The notes below the pieces were generated by a model, which worked only from the letters and a program-made list of their open reading frames with translations, was not told where the DNA came from and searched no databases. DNA of 6,236 nucleotides. It comes from Bifidobacterium breve (GTDB taxonomy: Bacteria > Actinomycetota > Acidimicrobiia > Acidimicrobiales > Ilumatobacteraceae). Location: positions 1 through 6,236 of the forward strand of contig CAMDBY010000099.1 in assembly GCA_945889575.1 (NCBI GenBank), read 5' to 3'. Positions 1-6,226 of the stretch are shown here, in pieces (positions within the stretch are counted from its first letter, which is position 1; each line of letters opens with the position of its first letter). Both the position numbers and the translations under genes were made by a program.

Positions 1-321
1 CTTTCCCGGTGAATTCGTTGAAACCAGAGCTGACAAACTCGTTTTTTGACCCTTATTTAACGAAGAAACTTTCCATGTCACCGTCGTAGGCGGTGCGGCT
101 TCAGCCACCCCACCAGACCACAACACACCCACCAACAACGCAACAGCAACACCTACGCGGATTAATCGATGCATCATCCGCTCCCTTTGTCAAAACAAAA
201 TGCAATATCACTCTTGGCACCAGTCTCTCCATTATCGCCGCACCTTCTTTGGAGATTCGGCAGTTTGTCCACAAATCACGCAAATGTAGGGGTAGCCCTA
301 CCTGGTTATAGAAATCGCTAT
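1..321. other. Left-end region without a supported gene
   Basis: No reading frame here looks like a complete gene. Frame 2 on the plus strand reads FPGEFVETRADKLVF and then TGA at 47-49, which could be the last codons of a rightward gene that begins outside the window, but 15 residues are not enough to say. After that stop the same frame stays open to the TAG at 284-286, with a Pro/Thr/Asn-rich stretch, but has no good start codon. Bases about 101-151 are rich in A and C and nearly free of G on the plus strand. Several short ATG-started frames exist on both strands, but none has a ribosome binding site or a recognisable motif. If a rightward gene does end near 49, the region is the gap between two convergent genes. 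Confidence 0.6.
286..301 (-). terminator. Possible weak terminator hairpin after the leftward operon
   Basis: GTAGGG at 286-291 and CCCTAC at 296-301 form a perfect 6-bp stem with a 4-base loop. It lies about 20 bases past the stop codon of the prenyl synthase gene on the minus strand. No clear run of T follows in the minus-strand reading (only ATTTG), so as an intrinsic terminator it is weak. It could instead be a chance palindrome or an RNA 3'-end stabilising hairpin. Confidence 0.3.
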
Positions 322-1368
322 TTAGATATCGCGCTGAGTGACAGCGTCTGCAAGTTCAAGCAGGGCTTCATATGCAGCGCCCTGAATCATTTGCTTATCC
401 AATGACGCAACTGCTTCGTCACGTAGAGAAACAATGAGTGATTCCATTTCAGCAACTGCACCGGTTGCTGAAACAACTTCTTGCACTGCTGCCACATCAT
501 CATGCGACATTCCTGGAGTTCCGATGGTGTCGAGAATCTTCAATTGCGAAGCTGATGCAAGTGCGTATGCGCGAGCCAGCATCGGTGTCGGCTTTCCTTC
601 CAGAAAATCTCCACCAACAGGTTTTCCTGTGATTGAAGAATCTCCGAAAGCGCCCAACATGTCGTCACGCATTTGAAACGCATCACCAAGCGGCAAGCCA
701 TATGCAGACATCATCGGCATAAGTGCAGATCCGGCTTCTACATTCGCTGCGACAGCACCAAGATGTAGTGGGCGTTCGATTGTGTATTTGGCGCTCTTGT
801 AGCGGCAAATTCGTTCGGCTATTTCAATACGTCGTTCGCGGCGTGCCGAACCAAGGGTGTCGAGATACTGGCCGATATTCATCTCCATACGGAGTTCATG
901 CCAGATAGAGCGCGCAGCCGGTGACACTTCATCCATCAACTTGTCAGACATGACATACGTAATGTCGCCAATCAGAATTGCTGCGCCTTCGCCGAATCGT
1001 CGTGATTCCCCTGCCATCTTCTCGGCACTATGCATATCCGCCATGCGCCGGTGGGTAGTGGTGTTGCCGCGACGAGTCTCTGCATCATCAATGACATCAT
1101 CATGAAACAGAGCGAACACGTGCAACAACTCAATGGCTGCACCAATACGAAACTGTTGAACGTCCTCTGGGTCACCACCTGCTGCTACCCAACCCCAATA
1201 GGCAAATTGTGGCCGTAGGCGTTTGCCACCACCAAGAACTAACGATTCAATCTCATCGAAAACTGTTTCAAGATCTTCATCAATTCGTGTCCATGTCAGT
1301 CGTTCGTTGTCGACAGCGGTTGTAAGGACATCATTTACGCGCGAAATAATTGCGCTGGCTTCGCTCAT
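322..1368 (-). CDS. Polyprenyl (probably geranylgeranyl) diphosphate synthase, IdsA/GrcC type
   Basis: A 348-residue all-alpha trans-prenyltransferase that condenses isopentenyl diphosphate with allylic diphosphates in the cytoplasm to feed carotenoid, quinone or membrane-lipid synthesis. Visible motifs in order: GGGKRLRP (46-53) for isopentenyl diphosphate binding; first Asp-rich motif HDDVIDD (89-95) followed by RRG (99-101); GQYLD (166-170); the KSAKYT segment (191-196); second Asp-rich motif FQMRDDMLGAFGD (231-243); and GKPVGGDFLEGKPT (248-261). The DDxLGxFGD form of the second motif is usual in actinobacterial IdsA-like enzymes. The first motif has no two-residue insertion and has Phe five residues upstream, the pattern of archaeal-type geranylgeranyl synthases, so C20 is my best guess; C15 or a longer chain is possible. 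The ATG start overlaps the xseB stop as ATGA, which fixes the start and implies translational coupling. It is the last gene of the operon and all key residues are present. Confidence 0.95.
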   Translation of the reverse strand: MSEASAIISRVNDVLTTAVDNERLTWTRIDEDLETVFDEIESLVLGGGKRLRPQFAYWGWVAAGGDPEDVQQFRIGAAIELLHVFALFHDDVIDDAETRRGNTTTHRRMADMHSAEKMAGESRRFGEGAAILIGDITYVMSDKLMDEVSPAARSIWHELRMEMNIGQYLDTLGSARRERRIEIAERICRYKSAKYTIERPLHLGAVAANVEAGSALMPMMSAYGLPLGDAFQMRDDMLGAFGDSSITGKPVGGDFLEGKPTPMLARAYALASASQLKILDTIGTPGMSHDDVAAVQEVVSATGAVAEMESLIVSLRDEAVASLDKQMIQGAAYEALLELADAVTQRDI

Positions 1369-1619
1369 TCGTCTTCGTCTTCTTCATCGAAATCTGACTC
1401 TTCAAATTCAATGTCTGCGACAAGCGTGTCAACAGTAAGTTGCGCTGCGGTGATTCGTTCGTTGCACCACGTGATGAGAAAAGAAGCACGTTCTACTTTG
1501 GTAGCTAACACATCAACATCGATGGAATTGGAATCAAGCTGAGACAGGATTGATTCAATCTCTGTCATTGCTTCTGCATACCCTGCTGGTGCACCTTGTG
1601 TTGTTTTCTTAGCGGCCAT
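1365..1619 (-). CDS. xseB: Exodeoxyribonuclease VII small subunit
   Basis: An 84-residue protein, normal length for XseB, which binds XseA in several copies to make exodeoxyribonuclease VII, a metal-independent nuclease that degrades single-stranded DNA to oligonucleotides. The family pattern is clear: GYAEAMTEIESILSQLDS (13-30) corresponds to the usual F-E-x-A-L-x-x-L-E-x-I-V-x-x-L-E helix, and the second helix contains VERASFLITWCNERI (42-56) where the family has E-R-G-x-x-L-x-x-x-C-x-x-x-L. The C-terminal tail (about 71-84) is strikingly acidic, ending EEDEDE. The start is well supported: AAGGAG lies 7 bases before the ATG, and the ATG shares one base with the xseA stop (TAATG). Its position directly after xseA confirms the call, since the sequence alone is short and moderately conserved. 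Confidence 0.93.
   Translation of the reverse strand: MAAKKTTQGAPAGYAEAMTEIESILSQLDSNSIDVDVLATKVERASFLITWCNERITAAQLTVDTLVADIEFEESDFDEEDEDE
1369..1391 (-). repeat. Purine-rich GAA/GAC codon run at the end of xseB
   Basis: On the minus strand the last xseB codons are a run of GAA, GAC and GAT triplets, a low-complexity purine tract that encodes the acidic tail. It ends at the ATG of the prenyl synthase gene, so it occupies the place of that gene's ribosome binding site. No canonical GGAGG is present there; the purine-rich tract and the ATGA overlap probably serve for initiation. Confidence 0.5.
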
Positions 1620-2803
1620 TAGGCAACTCCTTCTACTGTGCTGGTGATGCTGCCGTCGGCAAGCGCAGTGACAACGGTGTCACCCTTTTTGATATCTGAA
1701 ATTGAACGAACTACATTGCCCGAAGAATCGCGCGTGATGCTCCAACCGCGAGCCATGGTGGTGACAGGGTCAAGCAAACGAACCGATGCAGCATGCATCA
1801 TTAGTTTTTGTGATTGACGCTCGAGAGCGGTACGCGGACGAGTACGAAGGCGTTCCACTGATACAGCAATGCGAGACCGAGCACGCTCTACAGCTGTTTG
1901 TGTAAGAGACCGTAATGAACCGGCACTGTACGAGAGTTCCGACAAGAAGCTCTCAACAATCGCAATGACTGACTGAGCACATGCCGTTGGCGTCTTATTT
2001 GCGGTGTGCGCCACTATGTCAGCGATGCTTGTATCAATTTCATGGCCGATGCCTGTGAACACCGGATGAGAACATTTCGAAATAGCCATCGCTATTTGTT
2101 CATCATCGAATGCGGCGAGGTCGCCTTTTGAACCACCACCACGCATCAACATGACGAGATCAATGTCGTCTCGGCGCGAGAGTGAATTGAGTGCAGCAAC
2201 AATTTGTGACACAGCAGAGTCGCCTTGAACTCGAACATCACAGAATGTGACTGCAAATCCGATTCCGGATTCGGTGAGATGCTGTTGAGCATCAGCCCAC
2301 CCAGCAGCTTGGCTGGACGAAATTATTCCGAGTCGCAATGGAACCAAGGGAACTGGAATTCGTTTGTTGATTTTGTCAACGCCCTTTTCCATGAGCTGAC
2401 GAAGAAGTTCTTCACGTTTTGCGGCGACATCACCGGCAGAAAACTGCGTATCGACATCTGAAGCGATGAGGTTCAATTTTCCGAACGGTCCGTAATATTC
2501 AACGCGGCCGAAAAGGCGAACCTTTAGACCATCTTTGAGTTCGATTCCTTGTTGACGTAATTTGGCTTGCACATTACGTAGAGGGCCTGCGAACAAGTTG
2601 ATATTCAGTTGAGCTTTAACACTGTCGATGTTTTCAATCAATGTGAAATATGCATGGGGGTTTGGTTTACGCAAACCCTGAATTTCACCTTCAACCCAGA
2701 CACCTTCATCAAAGGATGCCTTGAGAACATGGTTGAGAACTTCAGTGAATTGTCCGACACTGAACGACGGAACCCCATTGATGAATTCGACCTCGGCTGC
2801 CAT
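1619..2803 (-). CDS. xseA: Exodeoxyribonuclease VII large (catalytic) subunit, divergent
   Basis: A 394-residue protein, shorter than the E. coli subunit (about 456), mainly in the C-terminal helical part. The N-terminal OB-fold for single-stranded DNA (about 12-118) shows VWVEGEIQGLR (35-45) and HAYFTLIE (50-57). The catalytic domain follows (about 125-280): RLGIISSSQAAGWADAQQHL (157-176), VQGDSA (192-197), MRGGGSKGDLAAFDDE (220-235) and GIGHEIDTSIAD (251-262) with TPTACA (271-276). Asp171, Arg221, His254 and Asp257 fall where the family has its conserved, presumed catalytic residues. A helical segment (about 280-345) should bind XseB, and RGWSITRDSSGNVVRS with a KKGD turn (352-375) is the usual C-terminal element. 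The motif normally reading TSxTGAAxxD is altered here. The ATG lies 5 bases after the exporter stop; only a weak GAG precedes it, which suggests coupling to upstream translation. The pairing with xseB makes the identity secure. Confidence 0.93.
   Translation of the reverse strand: MAAEVEFINGVPSFSVGQFTEVLNHVLKASFDEGVWVEGEIQGLRKPNPHAYFTLIENIDSVKAQLNINLFAGPLRNVQAKLRQQGIELKDGLKVRLFGRVEYYGPFGKLNLIASDVDTQFSAGDVAAKREELLRQLMEKGVDKINKRIPVPLVPLRLGIISSSQAAGWADAQQHLTESGIGFAVTFCDVRVQGDSAVSQIVAALNSLSRRDDIDLVMLMRGGGSKGDLAAFDDEQIAMAISKCSHPVFTGIGHEIDTSIADIVAHTANKTPTACAQSVIAIVESFLSELSYSAGSLRSLTQTAVERARSRIAVSVERLRTRPRTALERQSQKLMMHAASVRLLDPVTTMARGWSITRDSSGNVVRSISDIKKGDTVVTALADGSITSTVEGVA
1627..1632 (-). promoter_or_regulatory. 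Strong ribosome binding site for xseB inside xseA
   Basis: The minus strand reads AAGGAG 7 bases before the xseB ATG. It is built into the last xseA codons (Glu-Gly-Val), so the signal and the end of XseA share the same bases. It decides the xseB start and shows that this organism uses Shine-Dalgarno initiation for at least some genes. Confidence 0.85.
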
Positions 2804-2808
2804 TGTGT

Positions 2809-4677
2809 CTACTCTACGGAAGGCGCAGACAGTCCGAAGGAACCACCGGCACGAACTTGTGATGCGTACATGGCATCAAGTGCCATCAGTTCATCATGCG
2901 TTCCCTGTTCCATAATGAGACCGTCATCAAGAACCACGATTCGGTCTGCATCGCGAATAGTGGAAAGACGATGGGCAATCACAATGGCAGTTCGGCCATA
3001 CAACGCAGATTCAAGGGCTTCTTGCACCAAGGCCTCGTTCTCATTGTCGAGATGGCTTGTTGCTTCATCAAGAATCATGATGGCGGGGTTCTTCAGCAAC
3101 ATTCGAGCAATAGCGACGCGTTGTTTTTCTCCACCTGATAATCGGTACCCGCGCTCACCCACCAGAGTGGCATACCCGTCTGGCAAGCCGGCGATGGTGT
3201 CGTGTATGCGAGCCGCAACACACGCTGCTTTAATGTCTGCTTGTGTTGCATCAGGCTTTGCGTACCGAAGGTTGTCACCGATTGATTCATGAAAGAGATG
3301 CGGATCTTGAGTAACAACACCAATGGCATCGTGCAACGAAGCACCCGTGAGGTCACGAACGTCTATTCCATCAACGCGTACGACACCGCTGGTGACGTCA
3401 TATAAACGCGGAACCAGAGTTGCAAGAGTGCTCTTCCCGGACCCACTAGAGCCGACAATGGCAATCGTTTCTCCGCTGGCAATCTTCAGCGACAGACCCT
3501 TCAACACATCGACATCAGGGTCACTACTTTGTGTGCCAGGTGCTTCCAACGAAGCGACAGACGATGCTGATGCAGGTGGGTAACGAAACACCACATTTGC
3601 AAATTCAACTTCACCGCGCGGATCTACAAGATCAACTGCGCCAGGGCGATCGAAAATTGCAACAGGTGCATCAAGAACTTCGAACACCCGATCAAATGAC
3701 ACAAATGCCGTAATCACTTCAATACGTGCATTCGTTAAACCAGTGAGTGGTTGGTAAATACGTTGCACGAAAGCTGCCATTGCGACGAGAGTTCCAGCAG
3801 AGATTCCACCAGACACCACGAGGTGTGCGCCAATGCCATAAATGGCTGCAGCGCCCATTGCACCAACAAGACCAAGTGCCACAAAAAAAACACGGCTATA
3901 CAAAGCGGCTTTGATACCTGTATCTCGGACTCCGGCGGCACGACCTGAGAACGTTGCAACTTCACGCTCACGACGTCCGAACAATTTCACGACCATTGCA
4001 CCAGCAACATTGAAACGCTCATTCATTTGCGTGTTCATTTCGGCGTTGATATCCATTTGCTGACGAGCAATGGAGCCCAACTTTTGCCCAACTCGTTTCG
4101 CAGGAACAATAAACAACGGCAAAACAATGAGGGACAGCAGCGTTAAACGCCACTCAAGCGCGAGCATCGCTGCCAATGTTGTCACCAACACCACAACGTT
4201 TGAGACAACACTTCCCAGGGTGTTGGTAACGGCATTCTGTGCACCAACGACGTCATTGTTTAGACGACTAGTAAGCGCACCAGTTTGGGTACGAGTAAAG
4301 AACGCAATAGGCATCTGTTCAACTTTGTCGAACAAAGCAACTCGCAGGTCATAGATGAGGCCTTCACCAATACGGGAACTCAACCACCGCTGAACAATGG
4401 CCAGCCCAGCATCTGCAATTGCAGCAAATACAAGAATGACGGCAAGTGTCGTGATGAGACCCCGATTCGCTTGCGGAATTGCACGGTCGAGAATTGCTCG
4501 GAACAACAACGGCGGGGCAAGGGCCAAGAGCGCTGACACGCAGATAGCGGCGAGAAAGACAATGATGTCTGACCGATAGGGAGCCGCAAAGACCCATACC
4601 CTGCGCAATGATGCCCGCTGAACTTTTGCGCCTTTTACCGCAGCACCATCTCCTGGCAACATCATGTGGGGACCCAT
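2809..4677 (-). CDS. ABC exporter half-transporter (fused membrane and ATPase domains)
   Basis: From the ATG chosen at 4677 this is 622 residues, a type I (ABCB-like) exporter that works as a dimer in the cytoplasmic membrane; the substrate is unknown. About six membrane helices are visible (near 38-58, 74-95, 153-173, 176-195, 260-284, 288-308). The ATPase domain has an A-loop Tyr (366), Walker A GSSGSGKST (409-417), Q-loop TQDPHLF (456-462), signature LSGGE (513-517), Walker B with Glu IMILDE (533-538), D-loop SHLD where SALD is usual, and H-loop AHRLST (568-573). All catalytic residues are present. An insert of about 25 residues after the A-loop contains SVASLEA, which I recall from actinobacterial exporters of this subfamily. 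The frame stays open upstream to 4836, but that part is antisense to the hydrolase signal peptide and not exporter-like. AGGG (4683-4686) lies 5 bases before the ATG at 4677; ATGs at 4665 and 4662 and a GTG at 4683 are alternatives. It is the first gene of the operon. Confidence 0.93.
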   Translation of the reverse strand: MGPHMMLPGDGAAVKGAKVQRASLRRVWVFAAPYRSDIIVFLAAICVSALLALAPPLLFRAILDRAIPQANRGLITTLAVILVFAAIADAGLAIVQRWLSSRIGEGLIYDLRVALFDKVEQMPIAFFTRTQTGALTSRLNNDVVGAQNAVTNTLGSVVSNVVVLVTTLAAMLALEWRLTLLSLIVLPLFIVPAKRVGQKLGSIARQQMDINAEMNTQMNERFNVAGAMVVKLFGRREREVATFSGRAAGVRDTGIKAALYSRVFFVALGLVGAMGAAAIYGIGAHLVVSGGISAGTLVAMAAFVQRIYQPLTGLTNARIEVITAFVSFDRVFEVLDAPVAIFDRPGAVDLVDPRGEVEFANVVFRYPPASASSVASLEAPGTQSSDPDVDVLKGLSLKIASGETIAIVGSSGSGKSTLATLVPRLYDVTSGVVRVDGIDVRDLTGASLHDAIGVVTQDPHLFHESIGDNLRYAKPDATQADIKAACVAARIHDTIAGLPDGYATLVGERGYRLSGGEKQRVAIARMLLKNPAIMILDEATSHLDNENEALVQEALESALYGRTAIVIAHRLSTIRDADRIVVLDDGLIMEQGTHDELMALDAMYASQVRAGGSFGLSAPSVE

Positions 4678-4690
4678 ACGCACCCTGTTA

Positions 4691-4696
4691 AGGCTA
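4691..4696 (-). promoter_or_regulatory. Candidate -10 box for the exporter operon
   Basis: The minus strand reads TAGCCT, fitting the TANNNT form of actinobacterial -10 elements. Transcription would begin about 7 bases further on, near 4684, leaving a leader of only a few bases before the ATG at 4677, or none before the GTG at 4683. Six-base matches of this kind occur by chance, and no -35 box supports it. Confidence 0.2.
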
Positions 4697-4712
4697 CGGG
4701 CGTTCCTACGCC

Positions 4713-4718
4713 TAGTGT
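4713..4718 (+). promoter_or_regulatory. Candidate -10 box for the hydrolase gene
   Basis: TAGTGT fits the TANNNT form of a -10 element. It would start transcription near 4725, immediately before the GTG at 4727 and ATG at 4730, giving a leaderless mRNA. That agrees with the absence of any Shine-Dalgarno sequence before this gene. The -35 side is unconvincing. Confidence 0.2.
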
Positions 4719-4729
4719 TCTTACTTGTG

Positions 4730-6226
4730 ATGCGTCGTTGTCTTGCTGTTGGTGCCCTCATTGTGATGGCAAGCGCATGTTCCTCTGGCTCCAGTGCGCC
4801 TGACAGCACGTCAGATACGCCCACGCCACCGTCCACTCTCTATGCCCCAGCCGAAGGTGGCACTCTCAAGTGGAAATCCTGTTCGGGAGATTCTCTTGAT
4901 CCGCTGAAATGTGCTCGTTTGAGCGTGCCGTTTGACTACAACGACCCTTCCAAAGGTTCGTTTTCACTCAAACTGGTCAAGCACCCGGCGAATTTTCGTA
5001 CGCAGCGAGTTGGTTCCATGCTTGTCAACCCCGGCGGGCCTGGATTTGGGGGAACTGATCTTCCTGAAAATGCCGACTCCTATTTCAGTACCGCATTGAT
5101 TGACGCCTTCGACATCATCGGATGGGACCCACGTGGAACAGGTGAATCCACGCCAGCAGTTGATTGTGTTGACAACTACGACAAATACTTCACGTTGGAC
5201 CCATCTCCACAGAACGAAGCACAGCATCAGACTCTGGTTGACATCTCGAAAGCGTTCAATGACGAGTGCGAAAAAAAGAGCGGTGAAATTCTTCCGTACA
5301 TCTCTACCAATGCAAGTGCGCGTGACATGGACATGATTCGTGCAGCACTTGGCGAAGAGAAAATTACTTATTTTGGTTTTTCATACGGCAGCGAATTAGG
5401 CGCCACATGGGCCACTATGTTCCCAAGCACCGTCCGTGCAGCAGTTCTTGATGGCGCAACCGACCCTACGTCGAATTACATGCAGGGTGGCCTTGACCAA
5501 GCCAAAGGATTCGAAACTGAATTCACAAAATTCCTAGCTAAATGTTCCGCAGACAAGAAGTGCCCGTTTTACAACAACGGCAACGCTGAAGGTGCCTTCG
5601 ATACATTAATCAAAGAACTTGACGCACGCCCACTTGTCGTTTCAAAAAGTCGCGTATCGGTAAACCAAGCAATTGCATATACAGCGGTCTCGCAAGCAAT
5701 GTATTCATCAACAATGTGGGAAGAACTTGAGATTGCACTTGCTGATGCACAAAAGGGCGATGGGGCTGGCTTGCTGTCACTTTTTGATTCGTACTACCGA
5801 CGTTCTCCTGATGGAAAATATGGAAACGAGTTAGAGGCATTTAACGCCATCATGTGTCTTGATGACCCAGGTCCAAAGACAGTTGACGAAACCGATTCGT
5901 ACATTCCTAAATTCTTAGAAGCCGCGCCTCGACTTGGCATTAGTTTCACCGGCGGCTACACCTGTGTCTTTTGGCCAGCTAAACCAGACCCTCGCATAGA
6001 GATCACCGGCAAAGGTGCTGGCCCAATCATTGTTGTAGGCACCACAGGAGATGCCGCTACCCCACTTGCAAGTTCACGAAAAATGGCATCAACTCTTGAA
6101 GATGGTCGGCTCATCGTTGTATCCGAAGATCGTCACACTGGATACGGCTCTAACGATTGCGTCGGAACGGCTGTTGACAACTACCTCGTCACAACGAAAG
6201 TGTCCTTCGCTGAAAAAGCCTGCTAA
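4730..6226 (+). CDS. Exported TAP-like alpha/beta-hydrolase lipoprotein (peptidase S33 / carboxylesterase type)
   Basis: From the ATG at 4730 this is 498 residues, normal for tripeptidyl-aminopeptidase-like hydrolases such as Streptomyces Tap and SlpD/SlpE and mycobacterial CaeA/Hip1. The N-terminus, MRRCLAVGALIVMASAC, is a short lipoprotein signal with the lipidated Cys at 17, followed by a Ser/Thr/Pro linker. Then come VPFDYNDP (66-73), oxyanion-loop NPGGPGFGG (100-108), WDPRGTGES (132-140), nucleophile elbow GFSYGSELG (216-224, Ser218), and the C-terminal TAP-like domain with Asp441 in TTGDAATP and His469 in RHTGYG. The Ser-Asp-His triad is therefore complete. Ten cysteines remain after the lipid Cys, an even number that suits disulfides outside the membrane. 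It should act on peptides or esters at the cell surface; the exact substrate cannot be read. The start is uncertain: the frame is open to ATG 4664 and has GTG at 4715 and 4727, none with a ribosome binding site. I prefer 4730 because it leaves a plain signal peptide and clears the exporter start. Confidence 0.88.
   Translation: MRRCLAVGALIVMASACSSGSSAPDSTSDTPTPPSTLYAPAEGGTLKWKSCSGDSLDPLKCARLSVPFDYNDPSKGSFSLKLVKHPANFRTQRVGSMLVNPGGPGFGGTDLPENADSYFSTALIDAFDIIGWDPRGTGESTPAVDCVDNYDKYFTLDPSPQNEAQHQTLVDISKAFNDECEKKSGEILPYISTNASARDMDMIRAALGEEKITYFGFSYGSELGATWATMFPSTVRAAVLDGATDPTSNYMQGGLDQAKGFETEFTKFLAKCSADKKCPFYNNGNAEGAFDTLIKELDARPLVVSKSRVSVNQAIAYTAVSQAMYSSTMWEELEIALADAQKGDGAGLLSLFDSYYRRSPDGKYGNELEAFNAIMCLDDPGPKTVDETDSYIPKFLEAAPRLGISFTGGYTCVFWPAKPDPRIEITGKGAGPIIVVGTTGDAATPLASSRKMASTLEDGRLIVVSEDRHTGYGSNDCVGTAVDNYLVTTKVSFAEKAC

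Larger units (their letters stand above)
4678..4729. promoter_or_regulatory. Divergent promoter region between exporter operon and hydrolase gene
   Basis: These 52 bases separate the chosen starts of two genes that read away from each other, so both promoters must lie here or reach into the coding ends. There is an imperfect dyad: AGGC at 4691-4694 and GCCT at 4710-4713 are inverted around a centre near 4702, a possible operator. CTACG also occurs twice directly (4694-4698 and 4706-4710). No convincing TTGACA-like -35 box is visible on either strand. Confidence 0.5.

Noticed and set aside
78..95. CACCG/CGGTG hairpin as a terminator for a rightward gene ending at 49
   Set aside because: The stem is only 5 bp with a 7-base loop and no T run follows; the T6 run at 42-47 lies before it, not after.
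93..311. 72-codon plus-strand frame at the left end
   Set aside because: No ribosome binding site, low-complexity Gln/Thr/Pro start, no recognisable motif, and overlapping frames of similar length on both strands; looks like chance openness of A/C-rich DNA.
2609..3292. 227-codon plus-strand frame opposite xseA and the exporter
   Set aside because: It spans the junction of two well-supported minus-strand genes; its Ser/Arg/Ala-rich composition is typical of an antisense shadow, and no motif is visible.
3882..3893. A-rich run in the middle of the exporter gene as a frameshift site
   Set aside because: The exporter frame reads through it without a break and domains on both sides are intact.
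4664..4729. Longer N-terminus of the hydrolase from the ATG at 4664
   Set aside because: It overlaps the exporter start, has no ribosome binding site, and would put a second hydrophobic Arg/Leu-rich segment before an already sufficient lipoprotein signal. It cannot be fully excluded.
4678..4836. N-terminal extension of the ABC exporter to the ATG at 4836
   Set aside because: The extra 53 residues are Arg-rich, do not resemble exporter N-termini, and are the antisense of the hydrolase signal peptide and linker. A start at 4677 with AGGG ahead gives a normal length.
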